Positions 24,533 through 34,925 of a stretch of DNA of 64,000 nt are shown in pieces. The translations under genes and the position numbers were made by a program. The stretch is from Dryas octopetala (taxonomy: Eukaryota; Streptophyta; Magnoliopsida; Rosales; Rosaceae): contig OY992833.1 in the NCBI GenBank assembly GCA_963921425.1, positions 10,395,738 to 10,459,737 on the forward strand. The letters run 5' to 3'. Below the pieces are notes generated by a model, which made no database searches, had not been told where the DNA came from, and saw nothing but the letters and a program-made list of their open reading frames with translations. Every line of letters begins with the position of its first letter. Positions within the stretch are counted from its first letter, which is position 1.

Positions 24533-26040
24533 AAATGTGATCAGAATTGCTTCTGTATCTTCAAAGTAAGGAGTCAAATTAAGAATTCAATTCCAACTTT
24601 GATAATGAATGCCTTGGTTGTTTTGACCTATATTGATTTCCTTAGAACCATCTGGTTCCTCTTTTGCAGACCACAGAGCTGTTCGTTTTAGAGGAAGGCT
24701 TCTTTATTTCGTGGGAGGATGATACAAAAACAGATGCAGAACAGGATTTTAGAGATTAAATTACAAGTTAATCAAAATATGCTGCATTTTACCTCATGTT
24801 GCAGGGAATGTAAACAATGGCATGAACTGTGCCAAACTTCATGGCATCATTTATGGCTGTTTTATTCAATTAAAAGGAGGAAAGAACAAATAGATTTGTG
24901 ATGCTTTGAATTTAATGTTTATTGTCCTCGAAGTTTCTGAATGATTTCTCCCTCCTCCCTTTGGTCCTTTTTTCCTTGTGATATAGTCTGCCTAATAGGT
25001 TGTTCAATCATTCAGGCGTCATTCAATCAAATCTGCACCATTGTATCACACATTCAATCAAATCTGCACCATTGTATCACACATTCACAGCTAATGAAAA
25101 TTTCCTAGTGCAGTAAAAAAAAAAAAAACAAATGAAAATCATGTAGTGGTATTGCAATGCCTTATCAAGAAAGGGAAAGTCTTAAAAGTTTAAAAGGTAA
25201 TCCGGCCACCAAGAATGACCTTCTTGGGTGACATAAACAGGCTGCATTACCTATATTTGCTGTTTAGCTTGGCATGAAAATCATATGTGGCTTCATTTGT
25301 TTTTGCTTTTCGAACTTGCTGAGAGTTATATACTTGGCCTAATGTGGCTGAGGGAAGAGTTTTCTATATCATTGCTTGAAAAAAGGCTACTCTCTTGTTG
25401 GGTGGACCATGATGCCTTTTCATCAATGTGCACCACTTCTAAGTACTTCCATTTGAAAGAAGCTGAAATTTGTTGGGTGGCATCAAAATCAGGTCATATT
25501 ATTCATGACCAAACCGTACATTGAGCATATATATTTGTGAGGGTTATAAACTCAGATCCTAGAAAACAAATGATCCACACCACAAGTTGTGGGACTGATT
25601 GAGTATTACCTCAAGTGGTGGGTCATTCACATGAGGGGTATGTTTCCCCATACATGTCCATGCATTCTCTTGTATGCAACTGTCCTGGATTCTAGTGCTT
25701 TGTATTTTCTAACCCTTTGTCTCACAGATGACTCATGTTATCACAAATATAAGGTGAAGATTTGCAACATTATTTTAATGCTCCTGGTTTTGCATTCAAG
25801 TTGCTCAAAAGGTTTGATCAAGATTTAATGATCCTAGTTGTTTATATCTAGATATTGCAGACTTAGTTCTAAAAATAAATATGTATGGGTTACAGATCAA
25901 TGGAAATCTGCACTGAAATTTCAGTTCTTATATTCTTCTTCATGTTAATCAAATTATAGCTAGAATACTTCCACTTTGCAAAAGTTTTCCTTTTGTTGCA
26001 CATTGTATTTCAATATATTAATATTACCATTGGCTTCCAG
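24533..26040. other. RPN10 3' flank and intergenic DNA, no gene seen
   Basis: The first 400 bases are probably the old 3' untranslated region of the RPN10 copy. After that the DNA is AT-rich with no exon recognised. Confidence 0.45.
25021..25082. repeat. Perfect 31-bp tandem doubling
   Basis: A 31-base unit beginning ATTCAATCAAATCTGCACC occurs twice in a row without mismatch, suggesting a recent slippage event. Confidence 0.95.
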
Positions 26041-26294
26041 CGAGTGGGCCTGGGAGGTGCAAGGTAAACAATGGAGGTGGTTGGCATGAAGCTCAAGATG
26101 GACATGCATATTTTGCTTGTACGGTAAGTGATCTTTATGTGTTCCCTTTTTTTAAAAAAAAAAAAAAAACAAAACATTCTGCTCTTGGAAAATATATTTA
26201 TTTTAAACCTATTATTTCTCTAAACATGATGATGGAGAGGTCAAATACAAGTGTCCTGCTGGGTTTAAAGGTGATGGTGTCAAAAGTTGTGAAG
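26041..26294 (+). pseudogene. Vacuolar sorting receptor fragment (EGF-like repeat)
   Basis: After TTCCAG, an exon at 26041-26123 reads SGPGRCKVNNGG, then WHEAQDGHAYFAC, ending at GTAAGTG. A second piece, about 26231-26294, reads DGEVKYKCPAGFKGDGVKSC and ends at GAAG|GTAAGA. Together they match the second EGF-like repeat of plant vacuolar sorting receptors, type I membrane proteins that sort cargo from Golgi to vacuole. Normal copies read NNGGCW and KCxCPPGFKGDG; here two of the paired cysteines are replaced (NNGGGW, KYKC). The calcium-binding EGF and transmembrane exons that should follow are not seen. It is a small broken fragment. Confidence 0.75.
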
Positions 26295-26399
26295 GTAAGA
26301 GAAATTAACGTCTTGGTATTTTTTGTTGTTGTTTTTCAATTTCACTGTAATAGGAAATAAATCTAGTAATGCATTGATGTCTAAATAGCTCAAGTTCAG

Positions 26400-26824
26400 A
26401 AATTAAAGTCATGTTTTTGTACTGTGACAACAATGGTTCGATGCAATATATTGCCAATTTTGAAGGTAATCAACGCCCAGCCTGGGGATGCAAAGGGACT
26501 AATGTAAGTGAACGTTTTTGTTAAGTTTGGCCGACCATTTGTGCAACCAAAACATTGAAATGTCATAATGCATGTGTTTTGTATTAGGGTAAGGCTGACT
26601 GCCATGGCTGGATATGGGTAGATGAGTACAAGAACTGTGGATTCACCAATGTTTCGGCATCACAACCACCCAAAGATACCGGAGTGTCAAATGTCGCGGA
26701 TTCATCACAAGGGTCAGCTGCCCCTGATTTATCTCAACAGTCCAGACCCCTGGATTTGGTGGATGAAGAACCTGGGAACGACTATCATTCAGAGTCATCG
26801 CCAGACTGCACCCCTGCCAATTAG
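26400..26824 (+). other. Spliced coding-like ORF, unrecognised, Cys/Trp-rich start and polar tail
   Basis: After AAGTTCAG a piece reads FLYCDNNGSMQYIANFEG and RPAWGCKGTN up to a donor (AAT|GTAAGT, 26,505). After GTATTAG at about 26,588 the frame continues GKADCHGWIWVDEYKNCGF, then a Ser/Pro/Asp-rich tail ending in TAG at 26,822-26,824. Splice signals are good and the frame is kept. It lies right after the receptor fragment but does not match any part of that receptor. I do not recognise the family. It could be the last two exons of a separate gene whose start is gone. Confidence 0.4.
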
Positions 26825-27325
26825 CGTCCATGGTGGCCATCTGACTCATCGTGGTCACCTGATCCTGATGAAATTTACTCCCCGTATTAACAAATGTAAT
26901 TATAATGTGCAAAACTGGTTGTGACGTCACTAAACTTGGCAGGCTACAATCAGGAAGATTGCTGTTACTCTTGATTAATTTTGCAGTTTTCATGTTGTGA
27001 GAATTGCTTCTTGGGTATCTGCTTGGTTATTGTTGTACTAAGACTCAATCTAAGTACTATGGATGAAGTGTATACTTGGCCATTTTATTTTATGCATTTT
27101 GTTCGTTCTGTTGTTTATGGATGTGAGTAATGTGACTGTGTATATATGAATACGTGGCTGCATTGTTTGGTAAATAAATGACGTATCGGTGTGCATCCTG
27201 AAAATTATGACAATTAAGTTATTGAGACGTTAATAAGTTCATGTTCGTTAGTAAATATTCAGGCACTCCAATTTAAACTAGCAGAGGATAATTGGGTATG
27301 TTAGACTAGACAAATACATTCATTT
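26825..27325. other. Intergenic DNA, no gene seen
   Basis: Ordinary AT-rich sequence, possibly 3' flank of the preceding ORF. Confidence 0.45.
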
Positions 27326-29720
27326 AAGAAGAGATGCTGAAAAACATAATGTCATGGGCAGGGGCTTGCCTCTGCAATAATATGCCTTATAGGAACCCTA
27401 GTTGTGCACGAGGATGCAGTAGACCTATCATTCAATCCCATGCAGAGTTCCATGTGTCCAAGAAGGAGGCAGATTCTTCAACAGATGCTGCCTCTGGCGC
27501 GTTTCCAGACTAGTCAAACTGTGTAATTTTTGATTGCATGTCAAAACCTGATTGTCAAACAGGAGCTCGTATTTAGCACTCTGAGAATGCAATTGCGCTT
27601 TCGTGTATACACAGTTGCAGTGCGAAACCTTTTTTTGGCCCAGTGATATTCAGCAACATGTAAATGCTTGATTCTAACATTGCTTGTTTATTAAGTCAAA
27701 ACTATTACAAGGGGATCAATTAAATTTATAGTCTTTATGAAACTAGACAAACTCACATCTCCACGAAAAAGTTAAGTACATGTAGGGAATCAAATTGTAA
27801 GAGAAATGAGCTAAAAGGCTTCCGCCAAAATATATTAGTAGGAACCACAGTTACTGTCTAAATGTATAAATATGAGTGGTTTGGGTTTTGGTTAAATTAG
27901 AAACTTAAACTTAAACCCTATATTATATATCCTAAATCCTATTGTGTTTTTTTAAAATTTTAAATCCTATAACTTACCCAATACCCTATACCCAATACCC
28001 TATATTTCATAGTTGGTAATTTGGTATATAACTATAGAAGCAATTTTGTTCAGAATTTTGGATTGCATGTCAAAACCTGATTGTCAAACAGGAGCTTGTA
28101 TTTAGTAGTCTGCGAATGCAATTGCCCTTTCGTCTATACACAGTTGCAGTGCGAAACGATTTTTGGCCCAGTGATGAAGTTACCATTCTCTTGATGTTTA
28201 GTTCAAGAAAATGGTAACTTGGATCAACAAAATGGTAACATTTTTTGCCCCACTGATTTGGTTACCATTTTCTTGATGTTTGGTTCAAGAAAATGGTAAC
28301 TTGGATCAAGAAAATGGTAACTTACCATTTCTTGAGAAAAAGTTACCATTTCTTGAGAAAAAAAATCAAGAAAATGGTAACTTTGGTGAAGGTTGGGCTT
28401 GGTTACCACTTTCTTGATCAAAGTTACCATTTTCTTGATCGAACAATCAAGAAAGTGGTAACGATTTTTTCTTGGCTGATTTGGTTACCATTTTCTTGAG
28501 GATTGGTTCAAGAAAATGGTAACTTGGACCAAGAAAATGGTAACTTACCATTTCTTGAGAAAAAATTACCATTTCTTGAGAAAAAAAATCAAGAAAATGG
28601 TAACTTTGTTCAAGGTTGGGATTGGTTACCACATTCTTGAACCAAGTTACCATTTTCTTGATCGAACGATCAAGAAAGTGGTAACGTTTTTTGCTTGGCT
28701 GATTTGGTTACCATTTTCTTGAGGATTGGTTCAAGAAAATGGTAACTTGAATCAAGAAAATGGTAACTTACCATTTCTTGAGAAAAAGTTACCATTTTTT
28801 GAGGAAAAAAATCAAGAAAGTGGTAACTTTGGTCAAGATTGGGCTTCGTTACCACATTCTTGAACCAAGTTACCATTTTCTTGATCGAACGATCAAGAAA
28901 GTGGTAACGTTTTTTGCTTGGCTTATTTGGTTACCATTTTCTTGAGGATTGGTTCAAGAAAATGGTAACTTGAATCAAGAAAATGGTAACTTACCATTTC
29001 TTGAGAAAAAGTTACCATTTTTTGAGGAAAAAAATCAAGAAAGTGGTAAATTTGGTCAAGATTGGGCTTCGTTACCACATTCTTGAACCAAGTTACCATT
29101 TTTTTGATCGAATGATCAAGAAAGTGGTAACGTTTTTTGCCCCACTGATTTGGTTACCATTTCTTGAGGATTGGTTCAAGAAAATGGTAACTTGGATCAA
29201 GAAAATGGTAACTTACCATTTCTTGAGAAAAAGTTACCATTTCTTGAGGAAAAAAATCAAGAAAATGGTAACTTTGGTCAAGATTGGGCTTGGTTACCAT
29301 ATTCTTGAACCAAGTTACCATTTTCTTGATCGAACGATCAAGAAAGTGGTAACGTTTTTTGCCTCACTAATTTGTTACCATTTTCTTGATGTTTGGTTCA
29401 AGAATATGGTAACTTTGATCAAGAAAATGGTAACTTACCATTTCTTGAGAACAAGTAACCATTTCTTGAGGACAAAAATCAAAAAAATGGTAATTTTGGT
29501 CATGATTGGGCTTGGTTACCACATTCTTGAACCAAGTTACCATTTTCTTGATCGAACGATCAAAAAAGTGGTAACTTGGTTTGAGGCAAGGTTTTGGTTA
29601 CCATTTTCTTGATGTTTGGTTCAAGAAAATGGTAACTTGGATCAAGAATATGGTAAGTTACCACATCTTGATCAAGAGTTACCATTATCTTGAGGGATGC
29701 ATCAAAAAAATGGTAAAACT
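27326..29720. mobile_element. Complex satellite-bearing repeat, copy B
   Basis: The left 320 bases match 16001-16320 closely and the last 45 bases match the right end of copy A. The approximately 100-bp module starting GATTGCATGTCAAA occurs at 27532 and again at 28061, separated by about 400 bases of unrelated AT-rich DNA (27,647-28,055) that may be a later insertion. The 223-bp satellite then runs to the end. No protein gene or target duplication was recognised. Confidence 0.6.
28176..29720. repeat. Block B of the 223-bp hairpin satellite, about 7 units
   Basis: The ATG landmark of TTCAAGAAAATGGTAAC falls at 28293, 28516, 28739, 28962, 29184, 29406 and 29629, steps of 222-223 bases. Units here are more alike than in block A, so this block is younger or better homogenised. 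A 209-codon frame at 28983-29612 and many 68-codon frames on both strands are by-products of the stop-free motif. Confidence 0.93.
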
Positions 29721-29737
29721 TGTTTACCAGTTCAGCA

Positions 29738-29812
29738 GGTTCTCTATTTTTTTTTTTTTTTTTTTTTTGGTGCAGGCATTCTATGCCTGCAGTCATTATA
29801 GAAGCTCCCGTG

Positions 29813-29841
<29 letters not shown>
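29738..29841. repeat. Poly-T tract and TA microsatellite
   Basis: A T-run of about 25 bases at 29,745-29,768 and a TA repeat at 29,819-29,841 lie just right of satellite block B. Confidence 0.85.
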
Positions 29842-29843
<2 letters not shown>

Positions 29844-30080
29844 CGTACAATGATAAATAAACTTCTTCCATATGCTTTTGTGAAATTTATTTTCAAAGGC
29901 TGATGGCATTTGTGCTAGCAATTGAAGGGTTGTGAATCCATTCTTTTCCCTCTTTTCTGCAAGGCCAGGGTAATTCTTCTGTAACCAAAGAGCGGTGTCT
30001 GCATTGATTGGGAAACCAAAAGAAGATCTGAATATTATGTTAGTTAATTAATTAGTTGAAATATATATGTACATATCACT

Positions 30081-30274
30081 CACTACAAGAAATGTGAGCA
30101 AAGCACATCCCTCACTGGTGGCACAAAATGGGGTGGCAATTGAGAACTTTAGTCCCTATTGCCTAATTGCTACCAATTTTTATTAAAATCGAGTCACTTC
30201 AGTCTTTATTACCCAATTGTCATCCCATTCTATGCCACCAATGAGTGTGGACTTTGCTCACATTTCTTTTAGTG
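30081..30274. mobile_element. CACTA-type MITE, 194 bp
   Basis: The left end CACTACAAGAAATGTGAGC and the right end, read on the other strand, CACTAAAAGAAATGTGAGC are near-identical and the similarity runs inward for about 60 bases (GGTGGCA..AATGGG). CACTAC/AAGAAA ends are the signature of the CACTA (En/Spm) superfamily. It is too short to code for anything. The 3-bp flanks (ACT, TAT) do not match. Confidence 0.8.
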
Positions 30275-30285
30275 TATATTAGAGT

Positions 30286-30349
<64 letters not shown>

Positions 30350-30937
30350 AAAATGTTGGCTAATGACTGCGCTATGAAGGATGGACATTTGATCCATATC
30401 ATTCCTGAAGAAGTGTTTTTGATCTATGTCTGCCTGATCCACTCTCCCAGCAAAAAACTTGACCAACTTTGTATGACCCAGAGCAGCAGCCCTGTAGAGT
30501 GGGGTTTCTCCTAAGTGGTTTCGCATCTCCATTAGATCAAGTTGAGTACGACGATGATGATCATGATCAGGTCGAGCAGCTGCACCTATCTTGCTACTCT
30601 CCAACACTACATTTGCTGCTTTCACATTTCCGGACCAAGCCACATCATGAAGAGGGGTGCACCCATACCCATTCTCCATCTTCAAGGCCTCCAGACGCTC
30701 CGAGGTCGGTGGCAGTAAATCGATTAAATCCTTAAGCACTTGATGATCACATCCGCTGAATGCAACAGCGTGAAGTACAGTGTCCTCGTTGGCTGTCAAT
30801 GGAGTAACTACTTCTTTCGGATTGTTCATGTAGTACTTTTTCAGCGGTTTCCATCTATCGTACATGGCCCATTGATATAATTCACTACTCATTGGACCAA
30901 TTTCCCTCTTGTTCAACGACTCATCTCCCATCTCCAT
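30269..30937 (-). CDS. Ankyrin-repeat protein (ITN1/ACD6-like), first exon, truncated
   Basis: The frame starts MEMGDESLNKREIGPMSSEL and holds three and a half ankyrin repeats: NEDTVLHAVAFSGCDHQVL (about residues 48-66), GCTPLHDVAWSGNVKAANVV (about 92-112), GETPLYRAAALGHTKLVKFF (about 141-160), and MSILHSAVISQHF (about 181-193). The layout matches plant ITN1/ACD6-type proteins, which anchor in membranes through a C-terminal PGG domain and act in defence and salt signalling. The last repeat stops after QHF and the frame then reads (Leu-Ser)n through the GA microsatellite and ends in NSNIH beside the MITE. No later repeats or PGG domain are seen downstream. So it is a truncated copy, or a first exon whose true donor has been destroyed. 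The start ATG is the first one in frame. Confidence 0.7.
30287..30347. repeat. GA dinucleotide microsatellite, about 30 units
   Basis: Uninterrupted AG units lying between the MITE and the ankyrin exon; on the minus strand they read as Leu-Ser codons at the end of the ankyrin frame. Confidence 0.95.
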
Positions 30938-31712
30938 ATATATTTTCCTATTTTTTGTGTTTGTCTAAAGAGAAAACAAGAGAAACATGCAACTCATATA
31001 AATTACCTAGCTTGTATACATTTTTTTTGTTTTTGTTTTTGTTTTGCTACTAGCACGCAGTTACCTTGCTGCAGTATAACGCCAAGGTGGAATAAGCATA
31101 AGATAAGTTGATGCTTGATGTGGGAAAAGGAGGAAAACAGCATCCGGCTGTAACTTTTCTCTTTTTTTGGTAAAGTCAAAAGTGGAGGCTTTAAAGCCAA
31201 GCAACACAAAAACGAACCAGGAACACACCTGAACCAGGAACAAATATATAGGTACATTCAATTTCCTCACTTTCATTAATTATTCACATTTTCTGTTGGA
31301 GCCATATTTTAACATCGGCCATGCATGCATAAAGCTCTTAGTTTCTGGACTGATCGAGTATCTCAACTTAGTTACCTTAGAGTTGCTGGTCGCGTAAGTC
31401 CGGTCTGGTGGAACAAGTCGTCGTCTTCCTCGCAAATAGATTATGCGACTGCGCTAGCTGCAATTCGTCGCATTATGTAATTTCAAATAGCGCCATAAAT
31501 TGTCCAGGCCCAGAATAAACAAAAACCAAGCAGGCCCAGCACAAAACACAGACACATGCACACAACAGATAGCCCTCACCAATCATATATACAGTATATA
31601 TTACAATTGGTCCATTATAATGGAATGCATGTTAGTATGTATGTGTACTGAAAATCGAAAATTTTGATTTGGTTTGGCTTTTTGGTAAATATAGTTTTTT
31701 TCTTTAAGAGAA
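30938..31712. other. 5' flank of the ankyrin exon and intergenic DNA
   Basis: No further ankyrin exon was recognised on the minus strand upstream. The rest is AT-rich with no supported feature. Confidence 0.45.
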
Positions 31713-31717
31713 ATATG

Positions 31718-32012
31718 TGCTAGAATTCAGTTAGGGTTACAGAGAAAGTAAGAACTAGCTTGAGAAGAAGAAGAAGAAGAAAACAGAGAGAAAGATAGTA
31801 AGTGATATGAATGAAAGTGTTTGATTCAATGACACAAGTCATACAATGATCCGTACAACAAAGACTAAAATATCTTATATGTATGGCTGTAAATCAATAT
31901 AACAATCCTAACTGCATGACAGCTAACACAACAGACTAACTATCAGACTAACTAATAATTAAGCTAACTAAAACCGTGCTGAGCTCAACCATAATACTGC
32001 TATGGCTTAACA
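31718..32012 (-). mobile_element. Solo LTR of a Ty1/copia-like element, 295 bp
   Basis: The unit starts TGCTAGAATTC and ends TGGCTTAACA on the plus strand and is flanked by ATATG on both sides (31713-31717 and 32013-32017), a perfect 5-bp target duplication. Read on the minus strand it begins TGTTAAGCC and has the make-up of a short copia LTR (TTAG-rich start, CTCTCTGTTTTCTTCTTC near the end). No internal region remains. Exact ends and target duplication suggest a fairly young insertion. Confidence 0.8.
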
Positions 32013-32268
32013 ATATGAAGGTTTTATTAAATAAGAGCATCCTCGTAAGAATTGGACCGAGCCAAGGATGGTCGGAATCCACATCTAACCAAACATTGCA
32101 ACCTTGGTTAGACAAAAAAATTTTATTGGGTTTGACTTTTTGGTATAGTTTTTCAAGATGACTGCTATTTGTTTTTGGGTGGCGCTGTTTGGGAAAATTA
32201 TTGTATGTGGCCGTAATATCACTCAAATAATAACACATGACATAACATCACGTGACATAATGTCGTGG

Positions 32269-32492
32269 ACCTGGATCCTCTGCCAGTCTTTTGGTACCAG
32301 AATGGTACATGACTTTCAATCCAAACCCTTAATTTTCTTTCATGGCTGAGATCTTGTCACTTAAAAAAATTTTATTTTTTCCCTTAAATAATAATAAAAA
32401 AATTAGAAAATGGAAAAAGGAAAACCCATTGTCCTCCTCAATGGCCCTACCCACGCCTCCTCCTTCACTCCGATCACCCTCACCACCTACCC

Positions 32493-32543
<51 letters not shown>

Positions 32544-33126
32544 CCATAATCCTAGCTGGTGGATGATTTTCTAGCCCAAGCTTGCTCCAATTTTGGGTTT
32601 CCTCTCAAATTCAAAATAAAATAGGAAATTATTGCAGGGTATATCTCCGGCTAACTTGTGTTAACAGTGGAGGCTACAGATCAAACCCAAAGCAAACAAT
32701 TTCATAATTTTGAAGAAAATTAGATGAGGCTTACAAATTACAAGAGAAAGAAGAAGATGAAAGAGTTGCGTGAGAGGAAGGGACGACGGTGTGCCTCGGT
32801 TGACCCACCCGAGGATACATTATAGACGATGATGATGGAGGCCTGTACAGCTGGGGGGGTTCCGCTTACACCACTGCCATGCCGGAATGGAGAAAGATAG
32901 GGGAGAAGGTGGGGATTGGGAAATTGTCGCCGGAGAAGAGGGGAACAGTGGGTTGGGCTGTGATGATATTTTTTGGTTTTTTTAATTTTAATTTTTAAGT
33001 ATTAATTTATGGAAACTAAGTAATTTGCAAATGTGGCAAGATCTCAGCCATAAAATATTATTGAAAGGCTGAGATCAAAAGTCAGGCACATAGCCTGGTA
33101 TAATTTGCCTGGCAGAGGATCCAGGT
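32269..33126. mobile_element. Nested TIR element of 858 bp (MULE-like) carrying leader-like DNA
   Basis: The ends are ACCTGGATCCTCTGCCAG and its exact reverse complement, and a second inverted pair lies inside (ATGGCTGAGATCTTG at 32,342 against CAAGATCTCAGCCAT at 33,039), giving TIRs of about 95 bases. The 13-bp direct repeat CATAATGTCGTGG flanks it exactly (32256-32268 and 33127-33139) and lies within the outer MITE. Long TIRs and a target duplication of around 9-13 bp suit Mutator-like elements. The interior is GC-richer than its surroundings, holds a CT microsatellite and looks like a captured plant gene leader. No transposase. Confidence 0.7.
32496..32541. repeat. CT dinucleotide microsatellite
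   Basis: About 23 CT units inside the nested element. Confidence 0.95.
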
Positions 33127-33349
33127 CATAATGTCGTGGTGTTATTGTATGTGACCCTAATATCACGTGACATAATGACGTGGTGTTACCAATTCACTCA
33201 AATGATAACACATGAACGATTTTAAAAGTTTTTTCCTAGATTTTATGGTTTTAGAAATTAATTATTATACACGTGTTATAATTTGAGTAGATTGATAACA
33301 CCACGTCATCATGTCACGTGGTGTTATGGTCATACATAATAATTTCTCG

Positions 33350-33797
33350 CTATTCGAATACAATTTATTTATCAGTAGCCCCAACACACTCTTTACACCC
33401 AACTTAATTTTAAAAAATATTAAAACTTATTAGTACACTCAACATATTTTTTCTCATCTACCCTTACTAAAATCCAACAATTAAACTCAACATAACACCT
33501 ATCAATTCTACTTAATATACCCAACAAACTCACACCCATTAACTCAAAAATACCATAAGAGATGCAATCATGCAAGTCATAAGAGGAAAAAAAATTAATT
33601 ATCAATTGTATTAAATGCCACTTGCCATGTGCAACAACAATATGACATTGTTGCTGCTCCACCGCAAAACCAGCTCTCCATCAATTTCTTTATTAATCTC
33701 TGTGAGCAGCCCCAAAGCATAAAACCTCTGTGATTTGTGAATACATACTTCCATATGTTTGTCACCTCCAATATTAAACCCCAAACATAATAAACTA
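33350..33797. other. Intergenic DNA, no gene seen
   Basis: AT-rich DNA between two transposons; nothing recognised. Confidence 0.45.
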
Positions 33798-34410
33798 AGA
33801 GTGCTGCTATTTGCACACCTTTTTTTTTATTTTTGCCCACCCTATAAATTTAATTTGTGAAATAACAAAAAATGCCTAAAATAAAATTACTCAAAACCCC
33901 ATCTCTCTATCTCTCATTCTCCCCATCACAGCACCCACCCCCGTGAGGAACCAACCGCCATCTTTCTTTCTCTCCTTCCCTCTTATCCCGTCGACCACCC
34001 CACCCATATCCCCATCCCCATCCCCATCCCCTCATTTTTCTCTCTCCCTGAAACCCAACCCCAGCCCTCACTCTCTCTCTACAACTCTCAGTCTGGCAGG
34101 TTCACCGGCGAACCAGGCGGCGAGAACCCACCAAAAGCTCCCTCTCTTTTCCCCCCGACTCTCCAACCCAACCTCCACCGCTAGCTAGCGCGCCACTCCA
34201 TGTGCACACAACCATCCCAACACCACCACTCCCTCCTCAATCCGACCACCACCAGTCACCCCACCGATTAGAAAATACTCCCCATAGGCTGGCCAACACT
34301 TCCTAGAACTGTCCTTAATTACCTACCAACCACTCACACCCGCCAGAAAGCTCAAGCCAAGCCAACTTGCAAATTTTTTTTTTTAAGTGGATGTTCGGAG
34401 GGGAGAGGGA

Positions 34411-34446
<36 letters not shown>

Positions 34447-34665
34447 AGGGGAGGGGCTGGGTGGGTCGGGTGGAGTGGGGAGGTGGTCGGTGGCCAGGGA
34501 AGGGGCTAGGTGTGGGCTGGATGTGTTTCATTTTTTGAAATAGATAAAATATGGATATTATGGTAATTAAGAGGGGTGTATGTATGATAAAATTTAATTA
34601 TGAGAAGAGTGTGAAGATATGAAGTAAGAAAAAGTGAAAAAAAGGTGTGCAAATAGCAACACTCT
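33798..34665. mobile_element. TIR element 1 with CTATTTGCACACC ends, 868 bp
   Basis: The left end AGAGTGCTGCTATTTGCACA and the right end TGTGCAAATAGCAACACTCT are inverted repeats. AAACTA stands directly outside both ends (33792-33797 and 34666-34671), a 6-bp target duplication. The inside has a CT-rich, CCACC-rich stretch at 33,900-34,320 resembling a gene leader and a GA microsatellite. No transposase. It shares its ends with the element at 35,286. Confidence 0.75.
34412..34444. repeat. GA dinucleotide microsatellite
   Basis: About 16 GA units inside TIR element 1. Confidence 0.9.
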
Positions 34666-34816
34666 AAACTAAACACATTTTTGAAGGAACACAAGAAATA
34701 AAAATCTTTACAAAAAAATAAAATCAAAACAACTAAAAAAAATAAACCCAAGTGGCAAAAATGCTAGTATGGTGAGACACTGAGAGCAACAACAGCACAT
34801 GATCAAATCAATTGAT

Positions 34817-34925
34817 TCAAGCAAGGACCTTGTCGCTCTTGAGTGGCTTGACCACATCCCATGTGAAGTCAACATCGTCCCTTCCAAAATGTCCATAGGC
34901 AGCAGTCTTCAAGAAACTGCCATTG
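34817..34925 (-). pseudogene. 3' fragment of S-adenosylmethionine synthase
   Basis: The minus strand reads [17 protein letters not shown], then [16 protein letters not shown] and a stop (TCA on the plus strand, 34817-34819). This is the highly conserved C-terminus of plant S-adenosylmethionine synthase (family form [20 protein letters not shown]), the enzyme making S-adenosylmethionine from methionine and ATP. Only about 35 residues remain of roughly 390. Upstream on the minus strand the frame stays open into unrelated GC-rich DNA (about 34,926-35,010), so the end of the gene has been joined to something else. It lies between two related TIR elements. Confidence 0.8.

Larger units (their letters stand above)
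32191..33349. mobile_element. Inverted-repeat element (MITE) split by a second element
   Basis: The left end GAAAATTATTGTATGTGGCC and the right end, read on the other strand, GAGAAATTATTATGTATGACC form terminal inverted repeats that continue into CACGTGACAT/ATGACGTGGTGTTA motifs repeated in both directions. Without the inner element the unit is roughly 300 bp. Class unknown. Confidence 0.65.

Noticed and set aside
28224-29612. Many open frames on both strands (up to 209 codons) reading MVT..KK..YHFL patterns
   Set aside because: They follow the 223-bp repeat unit, appear on both strands at once and shift frame from unit to unit; they are translations of a stop-poor satellite motif.
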